64,000 nucleotides of DNA from Lederbergia wuyishanensis (GTDB taxonomy: Bacteria > Bacillota > Bacilli > Bacillales > Bacillaceae_C): contig NZ_JALIRM010000001.1 of NCBI RefSeq assembly GCF_022900255.1, forward strand, positions 186,001-250,000. The letters run 5' to 3'. The notes beneath the pieces were generated by a model that had not been told where the DNA came from, searched no databases, and saw only the letters and a program-made list of their open reading frames with translations. Of this stretch, positions 26,835-35,832 are shown piece after piece; positions within the stretch are counted from its first letter, which is position 1, and each line of letters begins with the position of its first letter. Both the position numbers and the translations under genes were made by a program.

Positions 26835-28190
26835 ATGAAGCACTTAAAGAAACATTCGCTGACTAGGCTAACGCCATTCCGGATCCTGGTTACATATTAC
26901 ATTTTAACGGTTGCTTTTTCGGCAATTCTTTTAAGCCTTCCGTTTGCACGAAAACCTGGTGCAGAATGGTCATTTATGGATGCTGTATTTACTGCGGCAA
27001 GCTCTATTAGTGTAACGGGGTTATCAACTGTAAACATCTCTGAGACTTTTACAACCCCTGGTATTTTTCTTTTGATGTTTGTCTTGCAAATTGGTGGAAT
27101 TGGCATTATGACCATCAGTACATTTTTTTGGCTATTATTAGGGAAAAAAGTTGGACTGATGCATAGGCAATTAATTAGAACTGATCAAAATCAGATTAAT
27201 CTTTCAGGTCTCGTTGCGCTATTAAAACAAATTATTTATATCATTTTAATTATTGAACTTTTTGGTGCATTAGTGCTTGGGACGTACTATATGAAATATT
27301 TTTCTACATGGCAGGAAGCACTATTACAAGGACTATTTGCTTCCATCAGTGCTACAACAAATGCCGGATTTGATATTACAGGGCAATCACTTATCCCATT
27401 TGCCCGAGATTATTTCGTTCAATTTGTGACAATGATATTAATTGTATTAGGAGCAATTGGTTTTCCAGTATGGATTGAAGTGAAAAGATTTTTACTTCAT
27501 AAGGATGAAAAGATTCGATTTCGTTTTAGCCTTTTTACTAAAATTACGACTACCACATATTTTTTACTTTTAATCATTGGAACAGTCGTTATTGTTGCAA
27601 TTGAATTTAATCATTTTTTTGTTGGAAAGTCGTGGCATGAATCATTTTTCTACGCTTTATTCCAATCTACGACGATGAGAAGTGCGGGATTGCTTACGCT
27701 AGATGTAAATCAATTAAGTGTTTCAACAATTCTCTTTTTATCATTTCTAATGTTTATTGGAGCATCTCCAAGTTCTGTAGGTGGCGGAATTCGAACAACA
27801 ACATTTGCTCTGAATATTCTGTTCCTCTTTCACTTTGCAAGAGGGCGTTCATCAATTAAAGTGTTTCAACGAGAGATTCACCAAAATGATGTTATCAAAT
27901 CTTTAGTTGTTTTAATGCTTGCAGTGATATTAACCGGGTTGTCCATTTTATTATTATCCATAACTGAAGATGCTAGCCTTATCTCCATTATATTTGAAGT
28001 TGCATCTGCATTCGGTACTTGTGGAGCTTCGATGGGCATCACTCCTTACTTAACTGATTTTGGTAAAACAATATTAATATTGCTTATGTTTATTGGAAGA
28101 ATTGGCATTTTATCCTTTTTATTCATCATGTCAAGTAATGAGAAAGAGCCGGGCTTCCATTATCCAACAGAAAGAGTCATTATTGGGTAA
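26835..28190 (+). CDS. ktrD: K+ transporter subunit KtrD (TrkH/KtrB family)
   Basis: About 451 residues, eight or more membrane helices with four pore loops whose filter glycines are visible: SISVTGLST, SATTNAGFDIT, STTMRSAGLLT and FGTCGASMGIT. This is the Na+-coupled K+ channel-like subunit of Ktr systems; it needs the cytoplasmic RCK protein KtrC, not encoded here. Start uncertain: GGGGGAT (26816-26822) favours ATG 26835, while ATG 26805 would add ten residues. In B. subtilis ktrD is also near sspD. Confidence 0.9.
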   Translation: MKHLKKHSLTRLTPFRILVTYYILTVAFSAILLSLPFARKPGAEWSFMDAVFTAASSISVTGLSTVNISETFTTPGIFLLMFVLQIGGIGIMTISTFFWLLLGKKVGLMHRQLIRTDQNQINLSGLVALLKQIIYIILIIELFGALVLGTYYMKYFSTWQEALLQGLFASISATTNAGFDITGQSLIPFARDYFVQFVTMILIVLGAIGFPVWIEVKRFLLHKDEKIRFRFSLFTKITTTTYFLLLIIGTVVIVAIEFNHFFVGKSWHESFFYALFQSTTMRSAGLLTLDVNQLSVSTILFLSFLMFIGASPSSVGGGIRTTTFALNILFLFHFARGRSSIKVFQREIHQNDVIKSLVVLMLAVILTGLSILLLSITEDASLISIIFEVASAFGTCGASMGITPYLTDFGKTILILLMFIGRIGILSFLFIMSSNEKEPGFHYPTERVIIG

Positions 28191-28256
28191 GTTATACTAT
28201 GATTTTTCTTTAAATAGATTTATCATGTTTTTATAAAGACAACAGGAGGGTTTATT

Positions 28257-29243
28257 ATGGGAAACAAAATTAGAATTGGGATTACTGGTTATGGAAACTT
28301 AGGCAGAGGAGTAGAAGCATCAATAAAGCAAAATCCTGATATGGAACTTGTAGCTGTGTTTTCCAGGCGTGACCCAGCAAGTGTAACTGTTGCAGATCAA
28401 AATGTTAAAGTACTTCCAATCACTTCGGCAGAGGATTATAAAAACGATATCGATGTAATGATATTGTGTGGTGGATCTGCTACAGATCTACCTGAACAAG
28501 GTCCGGAATTTGCAGCACACTTTAATACAATTGATAGTTTTGACACACACGCCAAAATTCCTGAGTACTTTGATTCAATGGACAAAGTTGCGAAATCTTC
28601 TGGAAAAGTTAGTATTATTTCAGTCGGGTGGGACCCAGGGATGTTTTCAATTAATCGTCTTCTCGGAGAAGCAATTTTACCAGAAGGAGAAACATATACC
28701 TTTTGGGGAAAAGGCCTAAGTCAAGGACATTCAGATGCTGTAAGAAGGGTAAATGGGGTAAAAGCCGCAGTTCAGTATACTATCCCAATTGAAGAAGCTG
28801 TGAATCGAGTAAGAAGTGGCGAAAACCCTGTCTTGTCAACTAAAGAAAAACACTTAAGAGAGTGCTTTGTTGTTGCTGAAGAAGGCGCGGATCTATCTGA
28901 AATCGAAAAAACAATTAAGGAAATGCCACATTATTTTTCTGATTATAATACAATTGTAAACTTTATTAATGAAGAAGAATTTCGTGTAAATCATTCAAAA
29001 ATGATGCACGGTGGATTTGTTATAAGAAGTGGGGAAACGGGTGAGGGCAATAAAGAAATCATGGAATTTTCTTTAAAGCTTGATAGCAATCCAGAATATA
29101 CTGCAAGTGTTCTAACGGCTTATGCTAGAGCTGCATATAAGCTTAGTACAGAGGGACAGGCGGGAGCTAAAACGGTATTTGACGTTCCACCTGCAATGCT
29201 TTCTCCAAAATCACCTGAACAATTAAGGAAAGAGCTTTTGTAA
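28257..29243 (+). CDS. ddh: meso-Diaminopimelate D-dehydrogenase
   Basis: 328 residues. N-terminal Rossmann motif GITGYGNLGRGVEASI with CGGSATDLP, then the family's core GWDPGMFSINRLLGEAILP and the WGKGLSQGHSDAVRR block, and HGGFVIRSGETG near the C-terminus. The NADPH enzyme interconverts tetrahydrodipicolinate and meso-diaminopimelate, a one-step route to cell-wall DAP and lysine. ATG 28257 follows ACAGGAGGG. It stands alone between ktrD and a terminator. The call is firm; in Bacillus it may supplement the acetylase route. Confidence 0.93.
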   Translation: MGNKIRIGITGYGNLGRGVEASIKQNPDMELVAVFSRRDPASVTVADQNVKVLPITSAEDYKNDIDVMILCGGSATDLPEQGPEFAAHFNTIDSFDTHAKIPEYFDSMDKVAKSSGKVSIISVGWDPGMFSINRLLGEAILPEGETYTFWGKGLSQGHSDAVRRVNGVKAAVQYTIPIEEAVNRVRSGENPVLSTKEKHLRECFVVAEEGADLSEIEKTIKEMPHYFSDYNTIVNFINEEEFRVNHSKMMHGGFVIRSGETGEGNKEIMEFSLKLDSNPEYTASVLTAYARAAYKLSTEGQAGAKTVFDVPPAMLSPKSPEQLRKELL

Positions 29244-29281
29244 TTTGGAATTGAAATTCTTTTGTTTTTACAGATATTATT

Positions 29282-29323
29282 AAAACAAGCGCAATATCCA
29301 AAAACGGATATTGCGCTTGTTTT
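29282..29323. terminator. Bidirectional terminator between ddh and the radical SAM gene
   Basis: 18-bp perfect stem (arms 29282-29299 and 29306-29323) with a six-base loop, containing GCGCAATATCC/GGATATTGCGC and A/T-rich outer ends. Confidence 0.9.
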
Positions 29324-29350
29324 GTTAAAAATCATGGATGATTTTCTTCT

Positions 29351-31108
29351 TTAACTGACAGTTTTTTTCTGAACGATAATTGTATCCAATGGATAAATGG
29401 TTGGACTTCCATCTGCTGGTTCGAAATAAATTATTCCGAAAGAGGTTTGAGGAATAATGTTTCCAGTTTGCTGATACGTTTTTATGCAGAAAGGAAAAAC
29501 CTCAATCTGAGTATGCTTATAAAGCTCTCGTTCATTTAAATTCAAATCGTTCATGAATTTTCCTTCTTTAATAAGCTCTTCGTAAAGTTCAGCACGAGTT
29601 TTGCGCTCAACTATATCATCCCACCATGCTTTTCTAGGTTTATATCGTCTATTTATTAAATAGTCATATTTCATTAGTCCCTCTGCCAAGTCAGAATCCT
29701 TTATGTTCTTTTCAGAAAGAAATTGTTTTAGTCGAGTGAACAAATCTTCTAATTGGTGTCCTATTCGCGACCAATTTTGTTTTTCCCAATACGTTCCAAA
29801 TTCTTGGAAGAAATCAAACGGAGTATCAAAGCTCTGGGAAGTAAGAAATTTAACTGTTCGATCCATCCTATGATCGTTCCAATATTTTTCTAATACATCT
29901 TCAACTTGCTTGATTCTAATAATATCATCAAAATCAATAACATTATTACCTAAAATTTCATAAGGTGCGTGATCCATATACGTGTAGCCAAAGTGTTTTG
30001 CAGAAATTCTTAATCCAGTTCCACGAAGCATTTTCAAAAATCCAAGCTGTAATTCCTCTGGCTCTAGCTCAAACACATCATTGAATGTTTTCCGGAAGGA
30101 ATCATAATTTTCTTCAGGAAGGCCAGCAATTAAATCCAGATGCTGTATGATTTTTCCGCCTTCTTTGACCATCCGTACAGTCCTCGTTAATTTTTCAAAG
30201 TTTTGTCTTCTTTTAACTAATTCATTTGTCAAATCATTGGTCGATTGTACACCAATTTCGAAGCGGAAAAGTCCTGCAGGTGCTTCCTTATTTAAAAAGT
30301 CGATGACTTCCGGTCTCATTATATCTCCTGTAATTTCAAATTGGAAAACAGCCCCAGGTCTTCGCTCATCAATTAAAAATTGAAACATTTCCATCGCATA
30401 GCTTCTACTGATATTGAAAGTTCTGTCGACAAATTTAATTGTTTTCGCACCGTTATCCAATAAGTACCTAATATCTTCCTTAATTTTTTCGCGATTAAAA
30501 TATCTTACTCCAACTTCTATAGAAGAAAGACAAAATTGGCAGCTGAAAGGGCAACCCCGACTTGTTTCAATGTAAATAACTCGTTTCGACAAATGAGGAA
30601 TGTCTTCTTCAAATCTGAAGGGAGATGGCATTTCACGTAAATCAACTTTGTTACGAACTGGATTAATTACCGGTTTTCCATCCTTCAAGTATCCAATTCC
30701 AAGTACTTTATCCAATTCCATATTTCCGTTTAACTCATCCAGCAGTTGTTTAAACGTTTCTTCGCCTTCACCTATAACGATATAGTTAATTTCAGGCAAT
30801 CTGTTGAGCCAGTGAATGACGTCATAAGAAACTTCGGGTCCACCAAGGACAATTTTTACATCTGGCATGATTTTACGTATGATTTCAATGACTTTGATCG
30901 TCTCTTCAATATTCCATATATAACAGCTAAAGCCAATCAAATCAGGTTTTTTATTGTATAAATCTGTCACAATATTTAATGTTGGGTCTTTAATCGTATA
31001 TTCCGCAAGCTCCACGTCATAATCTGGTGCTGCGTATGCTTTTAAATAGCGAATAGCTAAATTCGTGTGAATATATTTCGCATTTAAAGTACTTGCGATG
31101 ATTTTCAT
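29351..31108 (-). CDS. B12-binding-domain/radical SAM protein with DUF4080-type C-terminus
   Basis: 585 residues. Residues 1-130 form a B12-binding-like Rossmann domain (PDLIGFSCYIWNIEET, IVLGGPEVSYD, IGEGEETF). The radical SAM core follows, with the cluster motif Cys186-x3-Cys190-x2-Cys193 (RGCPFSCQFC) and later QHLDLIAGLPEENYDSF. The last 200 residues look like the DUF4080 extension. The usual cobalamin-binding DxHxxG motif is not visible, so the first domain may not bind B12. Substrate unknown; related proteins are often annotated as Mg-protoporphyrin cyclase-like without proof. AAAGGAGC precedes ATG 31108. Confidence 0.8.
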   Translation of the reverse strand: MKIIASTLNAKYIHTNLAIRYLKAYAAPDYDVELAEYTIKDPTLNIVTDLYNKKPDLIGFSCYIWNIEETIKVIEIIRKIMPDVKIVLGGPEVSYDVIHWLNRLPEINYIVIGEGEETFKQLLDELNGNMELDKVLGIGYLKDGKPVINPVRNKVDLREMPSPFRFEEDIPHLSKRVIYIETSRGCPFSCQFCLSSIEVGVRYFNREKIKEDIRYLLDNGAKTIKFVDRTFNISRSYAMEMFQFLIDERRPGAVFQFEITGDIMRPEVIDFLNKEAPAGLFRFEIGVQSTNDLTNELVKRRQNFEKLTRTVRMVKEGGKIIQHLDLIAGLPEENYDSFRKTFNDVFELEPEELQLGFLKMLRGTGLRISAKHFGYTYMDHAPYEILGNNVIDFDDIIRIKQVEDVLEKYWNDHRMDRTVKFLTSQSFDTPFDFFQEFGTYWEKQNWSRIGHQLEDLFTRLKQFLSEKNIKDSDLAEGLMKYDYLINRRYKPRKAWWDDIVERKTRAELYEELIKEGKFMNDLNLNERELYKHTQIEVFPFCIKTYQQTGNIIPQTSFGIIYFEPADGSPTIYPLDTIIVQKKTVS

Positions 31109-31495
31109 TTATTTTGTTGCTCCTTTTATCAGTATCAATCTTTCTTATTTTACAAGACTTATTATAAAACCTCAATGACCGGAGATAGAACAAAAGCGCT
31201 ATCCCCTGTTTAGCGACCTACAAACCTAAAGGATGTAGCGGTTTAGTAAACGTTTATTTTTAGGGTTCTGACGAAATAAAAAAAACATGGTGACCCATGA
31301 AAAGAGAAAGGCACTTGAAAGATGAAGAAAAGCTAAAAACGCAACGTCCTGATGCGGGTTAATACTTCCTGCTCCTAGACGCTAGGCGAGCCGATATTGA
31401 CTTGGTGAAGGAAGAAACCAAAAGTTATGGAAGTCGCTAGGTGCCCCGGATCTAAAAGCATAGTTATTTCTTATGAAATGAAAAAGCGGGCAGAT
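31109..31495. other. Gene-free region with a possible decayed interspersed repeat
   Basis: 387 bases without a convincing gene. The part 31320-31460 contains CGCTAGGCGAGCCGAT (31380-31395) and GTCGCTAGGTGCC, short GC-rich words in an AT-rich setting that recall palindromic intergenic repeats of Bacillus. Its resemblance to the clearer element at 41.2-41.3 kb is limited to GAAAAGC and GAGCCGAT words. No promoter or terminator could be fixed. Confidence 0.35.
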
Positions 31496-32533
31496 TTATT
31501 CGCTCTGCCCGCGAGGTTCACCAATATTTTCTTTAAACTTGCCAAATGTCCTTTTCCAACGAGACCATTTTAATTCGATGATTGGTTGTGTTGCTGTTGT
31601 GACAATTTTACTAGATAAGAGAAACGTTAGTAATAAGGAAACGATTAATAAAATAATGATTGTTTTCGAATCGTATAAATATGACTCAATTGTGCTTCCT
31701 CTAAAAGCGCGGACTATAAATCCATGAAGTAAATAAACATAAAGTGTATTTCTTCCCAATTTTGTAAAAAAGAATTTTCTTCTTGGAACAAAGGCGAAGA
31801 AACTAGCAACCATGAGGAAATTAATTGTATAAATACCAATTCGTTTGATGAATCCAATAGTTGAAAAAGTTTCTAAATAACTATACGGTTTTGAACCTAA
31901 TAGCCATTTCTCATCTAGTTCCGGAAAAATGATAATTACCAAAGTAACTATTAAAATAGCCCCTGCCATTAAAACTTTTGTTTTAGATTCCGATAATAAA
32001 TGGAAATGCTCCTTTTTGATAAAGTAGCCTACGATGAAAAAGGGGAAAAATACAAATGTTCTTGAAAGGCTAAGGTAATTCGAAATCCAATCTACATATC
32101 CGACTATCAGTCCGATAAACAATGCTAAACTGACAGCATATACAGGTTTCATTTTATTAAATCCAATCAGCATTATATTCCAGCAAAATAAACTTATTAA
32201 GAACCAAAGGGACCAGTGTGGATTTAAAAAATCAATGGTCAACATTGATTTGCTATATATTACATAATAAAAAACAGAGTAAATTACTTGGAAAATGAGA
32301 TATGGAATGATTAACTTTTTTGTGATTTTCATAATATAGCCTTTTTCATAAATTCCTTTTGCAAAGTATCCTGATATAAGAATAAAGGCTGGCATATGGA
32401 AGGTATAAAGTAATTTATAGAGAGTAGAGAAGAAAGTATTGGAATCTATATACGATTGGATAAGATGACCGAAAACAACCAAAAAAATCAATAAAAACTT
32501 CGCATTATCAAAATAGTAATCTCTTTTCGCCAT
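31496..32533 (-). CDS. ykrP: Membrane acyltransferase 3 family protein (YkrP-like)
   Basis: About 345 residues, ten or so membrane helices, opening with YYFDNAKFLLIFLVVFGHLI, the first helix and conserved His of acyltransferase-3 (OatA/YrhL-type) proteins, then WFLISLFCW. Such proteins move acyl groups across the membrane onto sugars or peptidoglycan; no extracellular SGNH domain is attached here. ATG 32533 is preferred to ATG 32551 because the protein then begins MAKRDYYFDN and GGTGAT lies upstream. Near ktrD and upstream of a Spo0E-type gene, as in B. subtilis ykrP. Acceptor unknown. Confidence 0.82.
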   Translation of the reverse strand: MAKRDYYFDNAKFLLIFLVVFGHLIQSYIDSNTFFSTLYKLLYTFHMPAFILISGYFAKGIYEKGYIMKITKKLIIPYLIFQVIYSVFYYVIYSKSMLTIDFLNPHWSLWFLISLFCWNIMLIGFNKMKPVYAVSLALFIGLIVGYVDWISNYLSLSRTFVFFPFFIVGYFIKKEHFHLLSESKTKVLMAGAILIVTLVIIIFPELDEKWLLGSKPYSYLETFSTIGFIKRIGIYTINFLMVASFFAFVPRRKFFFTKLGRNTLYVYLLHGFIVRAFRGSTIESYLYDSKTIIILLIVSLLLTFLLSSKIVTTATQPIIELKWSRWKRTFGKFKENIGEPRGQSE

Positions 32534-32766
32534 AACTATCACCAGTTTCATAGTTGTTGGCGTTATTTTACCCTGAAAATACGAAAAGTAACATTACGTT
32601 TTATTATCGATTGTATGACAATGACAAATTTTTTAGTCAATTGTTAAGAAATGGTGACATCTTTCAAAAAGAATGTCTAATTTTGCGAATCCATTTACAA
32701 TTGAGAATAATGTTGAGATAATGACATAGTTGAGTTTTAAGGTCAATATATGGGGGAGAACAGGAA

Positions 32767-33021
32767 ATGTATGGGAGAAATAAAGAAAAAGCACTATTTT
32801 TAATAAGAATTCAAGAAAAACGTGAAAAAATGTGTCTATTCGGTAAAGTTTATGGATTAAATTCAGCTAAGACAATTCAATGCAGTCAAGAGCTAGATTC
32901 TCTGCTAAACGAATATTATCGACTTTTTCAATCTAACAACAAGAGAAAATCGGTTACTGCACCGCGAATGACTGTTGCTAATACTTATGTCAGACACCAT
33001 TCACTTCCATATGCAAAATAA
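32767..33021 (+). CDS. Spo0E-family aspartyl-phosphate phosphatase
   Basis: 84 residues. The family signature SQELDSLLNEY is at residues 40-50, preceded by the helix RIQEKREKMCLFGKVYGLNS, which forms the antiparallel hairpin of Spo0E, YisI and YnzD. Members remove phosphate from Spo0A~P and so delay sporulation. GGGGGAG (32753-32759) precedes ATG 32767. The C-terminal 30 residues after the hairpin are basic and not conserved as far as I can tell. Monocistronic. Which Spo0E paralogue it is cannot be told. Confidence 0.85.
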   Translation: MYGRNKEKALFLIRIQEKREKMCLFGKVYGLNSAKTIQCSQELDSLLNEYYRLFQSNNKRKSVTAPRMTVANTYVRHHSLPYAK

Positions 33022-33090
33022 AAAGGATTAATGCACGCGTAAGTCGAATAGTATTATGAAAGAAAAATAAAGTAGGAGAGGAATGAATTT

Positions 33091-33849
33091 ATGGGTAAAG
33101 CAGCATTACAATTATACTCCGTAAGAGAAGCCGCTCAGAAAGATTTTCTTGGTACAGTACAAAAAGTTGCTGATATGGGGTACGATGCAATTCAATTTGC
33201 CGGATATTTTGATACCCCTGCTCAAGAATTAAAGCGTGTTCTTGATGACAAAGGGATCACTGTTGCAGGAAGCCATATTATGTTTGATGCTTTTAAAAGC
33301 GGGCAAATTATTGAAACGTTTAAATATAACCGAGAAATTGGCAATGATTTATTAATTGTCCCAGCTATTGGACCTGATTATCGTGATAGTGAAGATGCAT
33401 GGAAAAGAACAGCTGAAGAATTTAATAAAATTGGACAAGCCTGTAAAGAAGAGGGCTTTACTTTTGCCTATCACAACCATAATTTTGAATTTGAAAAATT
33501 TGGTGATACTACTGGATTTGATCTTCTATTCGGAAATACTGATCCTGACTTAGTAAAAATAGAGCTTGATTGCTATTGGGCAACCTTTGCAGACTTAGAC
33601 CCACTTGACCTTATTAACCAGTACGGCAATCGAATTGTATCACTTCATCTTAAAGATATGACTGTAGAGAACGGTAAGAAGAGAAGTATTGAAATCGGTT
33701 CAGGAAGCTTGGATATTGAAAGTTTAATTAATATCGGTACAAGAAATGACGTAAGATGGTTCATCATTGAACAAGAGCAGTTTGATGGTGATCCTATGGA
33801 AAGTTCAAAAATAAATATTGAGAACTTAAAAAAATTAATGAACAAATAA
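33091..33849 (+). CDS. Sugar phosphate isomerase/epimerase (xylose-isomerase-like TIM barrel)
   Basis: 252 residues of AP-endonuclease-2/xylose-isomerase type barrel. It starts with LQLYSVREAAQKDFLGT, followed by MGYDAIQFAGYF, a metal/substrate motif YHNHNFEFEKF near residue 128, VKIELDCYWA, SLHLKDM and WFIIEQEQFDGDP. The Glu, Asp, His and Glu ligands of the barrel centre are present. Proteins of this shape act on keto-sugars or inosose (IolE/IolI-like) or 3-keto-glycosides. AGGAGAGG precedes ATG 33091. Own terminator; the lactonase and SDR genes follow within 1.2 kb, suggesting one sugar-oxidation pathway. Confidence 0.82.
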   Translation: MGKAALQLYSVREAAQKDFLGTVQKVADMGYDAIQFAGYFDTPAQELKRVLDDKGITVAGSHIMFDAFKSGQIIETFKYNREIGNDLLIVPAIGPDYRDSEDAWKRTAEEFNKIGQACKEEGFTFAYHNHNFEFEKFGDTTGFDLLFGNTDPDLVKIELDCYWATFADLDPLDLINQYGNRIVSLHLKDMTVENGKKRSIEIGSGSLDIESLINIGTRNDVRWFIIEQEQFDGDPMESSKINIENLKKLMNK

Positions 33850-33863
33850 GCATATCACTTGAA

Positions 33864-33892
33864 CTCCGATTATTTTTTAGTCGGAGCTTTTT
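33864..33892 (+). terminator. Terminator after the isomerase gene
   Basis: CTCCGA (33864-33869) pairs with TCGGAG (33881-33886), extended inward by TTA/TAG pairs, and followed by CTTTTTC. Confidence 0.75.
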
Positions 33893-34094
33893 CATAATAA
33901 TACATTTTATAAAGTCACTAAATTTGATTCGGGGTTTCATTTATAGTTCTTGGGATCATCGGCGCTAGGTTAAAAAATCTGAGTCGCTAAAATTCTAATA
34001 ATAAGCTTTTGGAGCCTCGGATCATTTGATTGAAGAAGTTAGCGGTAGTCTGCACTTTTCTTACGTAATAATATATTATGGAGGTTATTGAATA

Positions 34095-34973
34095 ATGAGC
34101 TATGAAGTTGAGTTAATCCTTGATGTCAAAGCTGAACTTGGAGAAGGACCTTCTTGGGAAGCTGATTCTAACGTTTTATACTGGGTAGATATTCTAGGAA
34201 AATGCATTTATACATATGAACCTGCAACAGGCAAAACTGGAAAAATTCAATTAGAAGAGCATGTTGGAGCAGTTGTGCCTAAAAAGGGTGGAGGTCTTGC
34301 AGTTGTTCTACAAAGTGGATTTTATGAAATCGATTTACCTTCAGAGAAATTGACAGCGATTGCAGATCCAGAGGAGCATTTACCAAATAATCGATTTAAT
34401 GATGGAAAATGTGATCCTAAAGGAAGGTTCTGGGCTGGAACAATGCCTTATGATGGCGAGAAAGGGAGAGGGAATTTTTATGTTCTTGAACCAAATGGTC
34501 AAGTTAAGAAGGTATTGGATAATATAACTTGCTCCAATGGAATAGCTTGGAATCCCGACTTTACAAGTATGTATTATATTGATACCCCAACTATGCAAGT
34601 GGCTGCATTTGATTATGATCTTGAAACAGGGGAGATATCAAATAGAAGAGTGGCAGTGCAAATCCCAGGAGGAATGGGTGCTCCAGATGGAATGACATCT
34701 GACGTCGAAGGAAATCTTTGGGTAGCACATTGGGGAGGTTACCGGGTTACAATATGGAATCCAAATACAGGAGAAATGTTGGACTCTATTCCAGTACCTG
34801 CACCACAAGTAACTTCTTGTGTGTTTGGTGGTGAAAATATGGATGAGTTATATATAACAACAGCCAGAACGGGTTTGAGTAGAGAGATACTGGAGAAATA
34901 TCCTCATGCAGGAAGCCTATTTAGAGTAAAAACGAATACTAAGGGATCTTCCACATATAAGTTTGGAAATTAA
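34095..34973 (+). CDS. SMP-30/gluconolactonase family protein
   Basis: 292 residues. Beta-propeller motifs: LGEGPSWEADSNVLYWVDIL (first metal ligand Glu), NRFNDGKCDPKGRFWAGTM, SNGIAWNPDFTSMYYIDT and APDGMTSDVEGNLWVAHWGG (Asp ligand). These match calcium/zinc-dependent sugar lactonases such as YvrE. It would hydrolyse an aldonolactone or ketolactone in the cytoplasm. GGAGG (34080-34084) precedes ATG 34095. 60 bp upstream of an SDR gene, likely one operon: dehydrogenase then lactonase is a usual pairing. Confidence 0.87.
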   Translation: MSYEVELILDVKAELGEGPSWEADSNVLYWVDILGKCIYTYEPATGKTGKIQLEEHVGAVVPKKGGGLAVVLQSGFYEIDLPSEKLTAIADPEEHLPNNRFNDGKCDPKGRFWAGTMPYDGEKGRGNFYVLEPNGQVKKVLDNITCSNGIAWNPDFTSMYYIDTPTMQVAAFDYDLETGEISNRRVAVQIPGGMGAPDGMTSDVEGNLWVAHWGGYRVTIWNPNTGEMLDSIPVPAPQVTSCVFGGENMDELYITTARTGLSREILEKYPHAGSLFRVKTNTKGSSTYKFGN

Positions 34974-35033
34974 GAGACTAGAATGGTCATAAATGGGTAA
35001 ACTGTCCAAAGAAAATCGAAGGAGGTTTACCAT

Positions 35034-35828
35034 ATGGAAGATCATATTATGTCCTTAAAGAATAAAGTAGCCATTGTAACAGGAGCTGCGTCAGGTATTG
35101 GTGCTGCATCAGCAATCAGACTTGCAAAATCAGGTGCATCCGTAGGACTGCTAGACCTTAAAGAAAAGAAAGCGGAAAAGGTAAAACTAGAAATAGAGCA
35201 GTTTGGTGGTAAAGCAATTATTATGGATGTTGATTTATCCGATCCAGAGCGGGTAGAAAACTCAGTTAATCAGGTAGTATCAGAATTTGGACGTCTTGAT
35301 ATTGTATTTGCAAACGCTGGAATAAACGGGGTTGTTACTCCTATTGAAGACTTTGCCCCAGACGATTGGGATCAAACCATCTCTACTAATTTAAAAAGTA
35401 CATTTTTAACTGTAAAATATTCTATCCCTCATTTAAAGAAAGATGGAGGGAGTATTATTATTACAAGTTCAATCAATGGAAATCGAAAATTTTCTGGAAT
35501 AGGAATGTCTGCATATAGTAGTTCAAAGGCTGGTCAAATGGCATTTGGAAAGATGGCCGCACTTGAACTAGCAAAATATAAAATCCGAGTGAATATTATT
35601 TGCCCTGGAGCAATTGAAACAAATATCGGAGAAAATACCCATCCAAATGAAGAAAAGCTAAAAAAAGTGCAAATCCCTGTAGAATATCCTGAAGGAAGTC
35701 ACCCTCTAGAGGATCGACCTGGTCAACCCGAACAAGTTGCCAATCTAATTCACTTTTTAGCATCAGATGCATCCAATCATATATCAGGTTCAGAAATTTA
35801 CATTGATGGAGCGGAAACGTTGTTATAA
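35034..35828 (+). CDS. Short-chain dehydrogenase/reductase (sugar dehydrogenase type)
   Basis: 264 residues, classical SDR: TGAASGIGAASA loop near residue 16, FANAGINGVV, catalytic Ser in ITSSINGN, and YSSSK (Tyr/Lys), ending with SGSEIYIDGAETLL. The C-terminal dimer motif resembles glucose/galactose 1-dehydrogenase-like SDRs. AAGGAGGT lies six bases before ATG 35034. With the lactonase gene upstream it may oxidise an aldose to its lactone. Its stop is five bases before an inverted-repeat arm interrupted by an insertion-sequence relic. Confidence 0.85.
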   Translation: MEDHIMSLKNKVAIVTGAASGIGAASAIRLAKSGASVGLLDLKEKKAEKVKLEIEQFGGKAIIMDVDLSDPERVENSVNQVVSEFGRLDIVFANAGINGVVTPIEDFAPDDWDQTISTNLKSTFLTVKYSIPHLKKDGGSIIITSSINGNRKFSGIGMSAYSSSKAGQMAFGKMAALELAKYKIRVNIICPGAIETNIGENTHPNEEKLKKVQIPVEYPEGSHPLEDRPGQPEQVANLIHFLASDASNHISGSEIYIDGAETLL

Positions 35829-35832
35829 ACAA

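Noticed and set aside
33940-34060. Possible repeat element (CATCGGCGCTAGG ... AGCCTCGGATCAT)
   Set aside because: Short similar words only; no complete palindrome or second copy could be aligned by eye.
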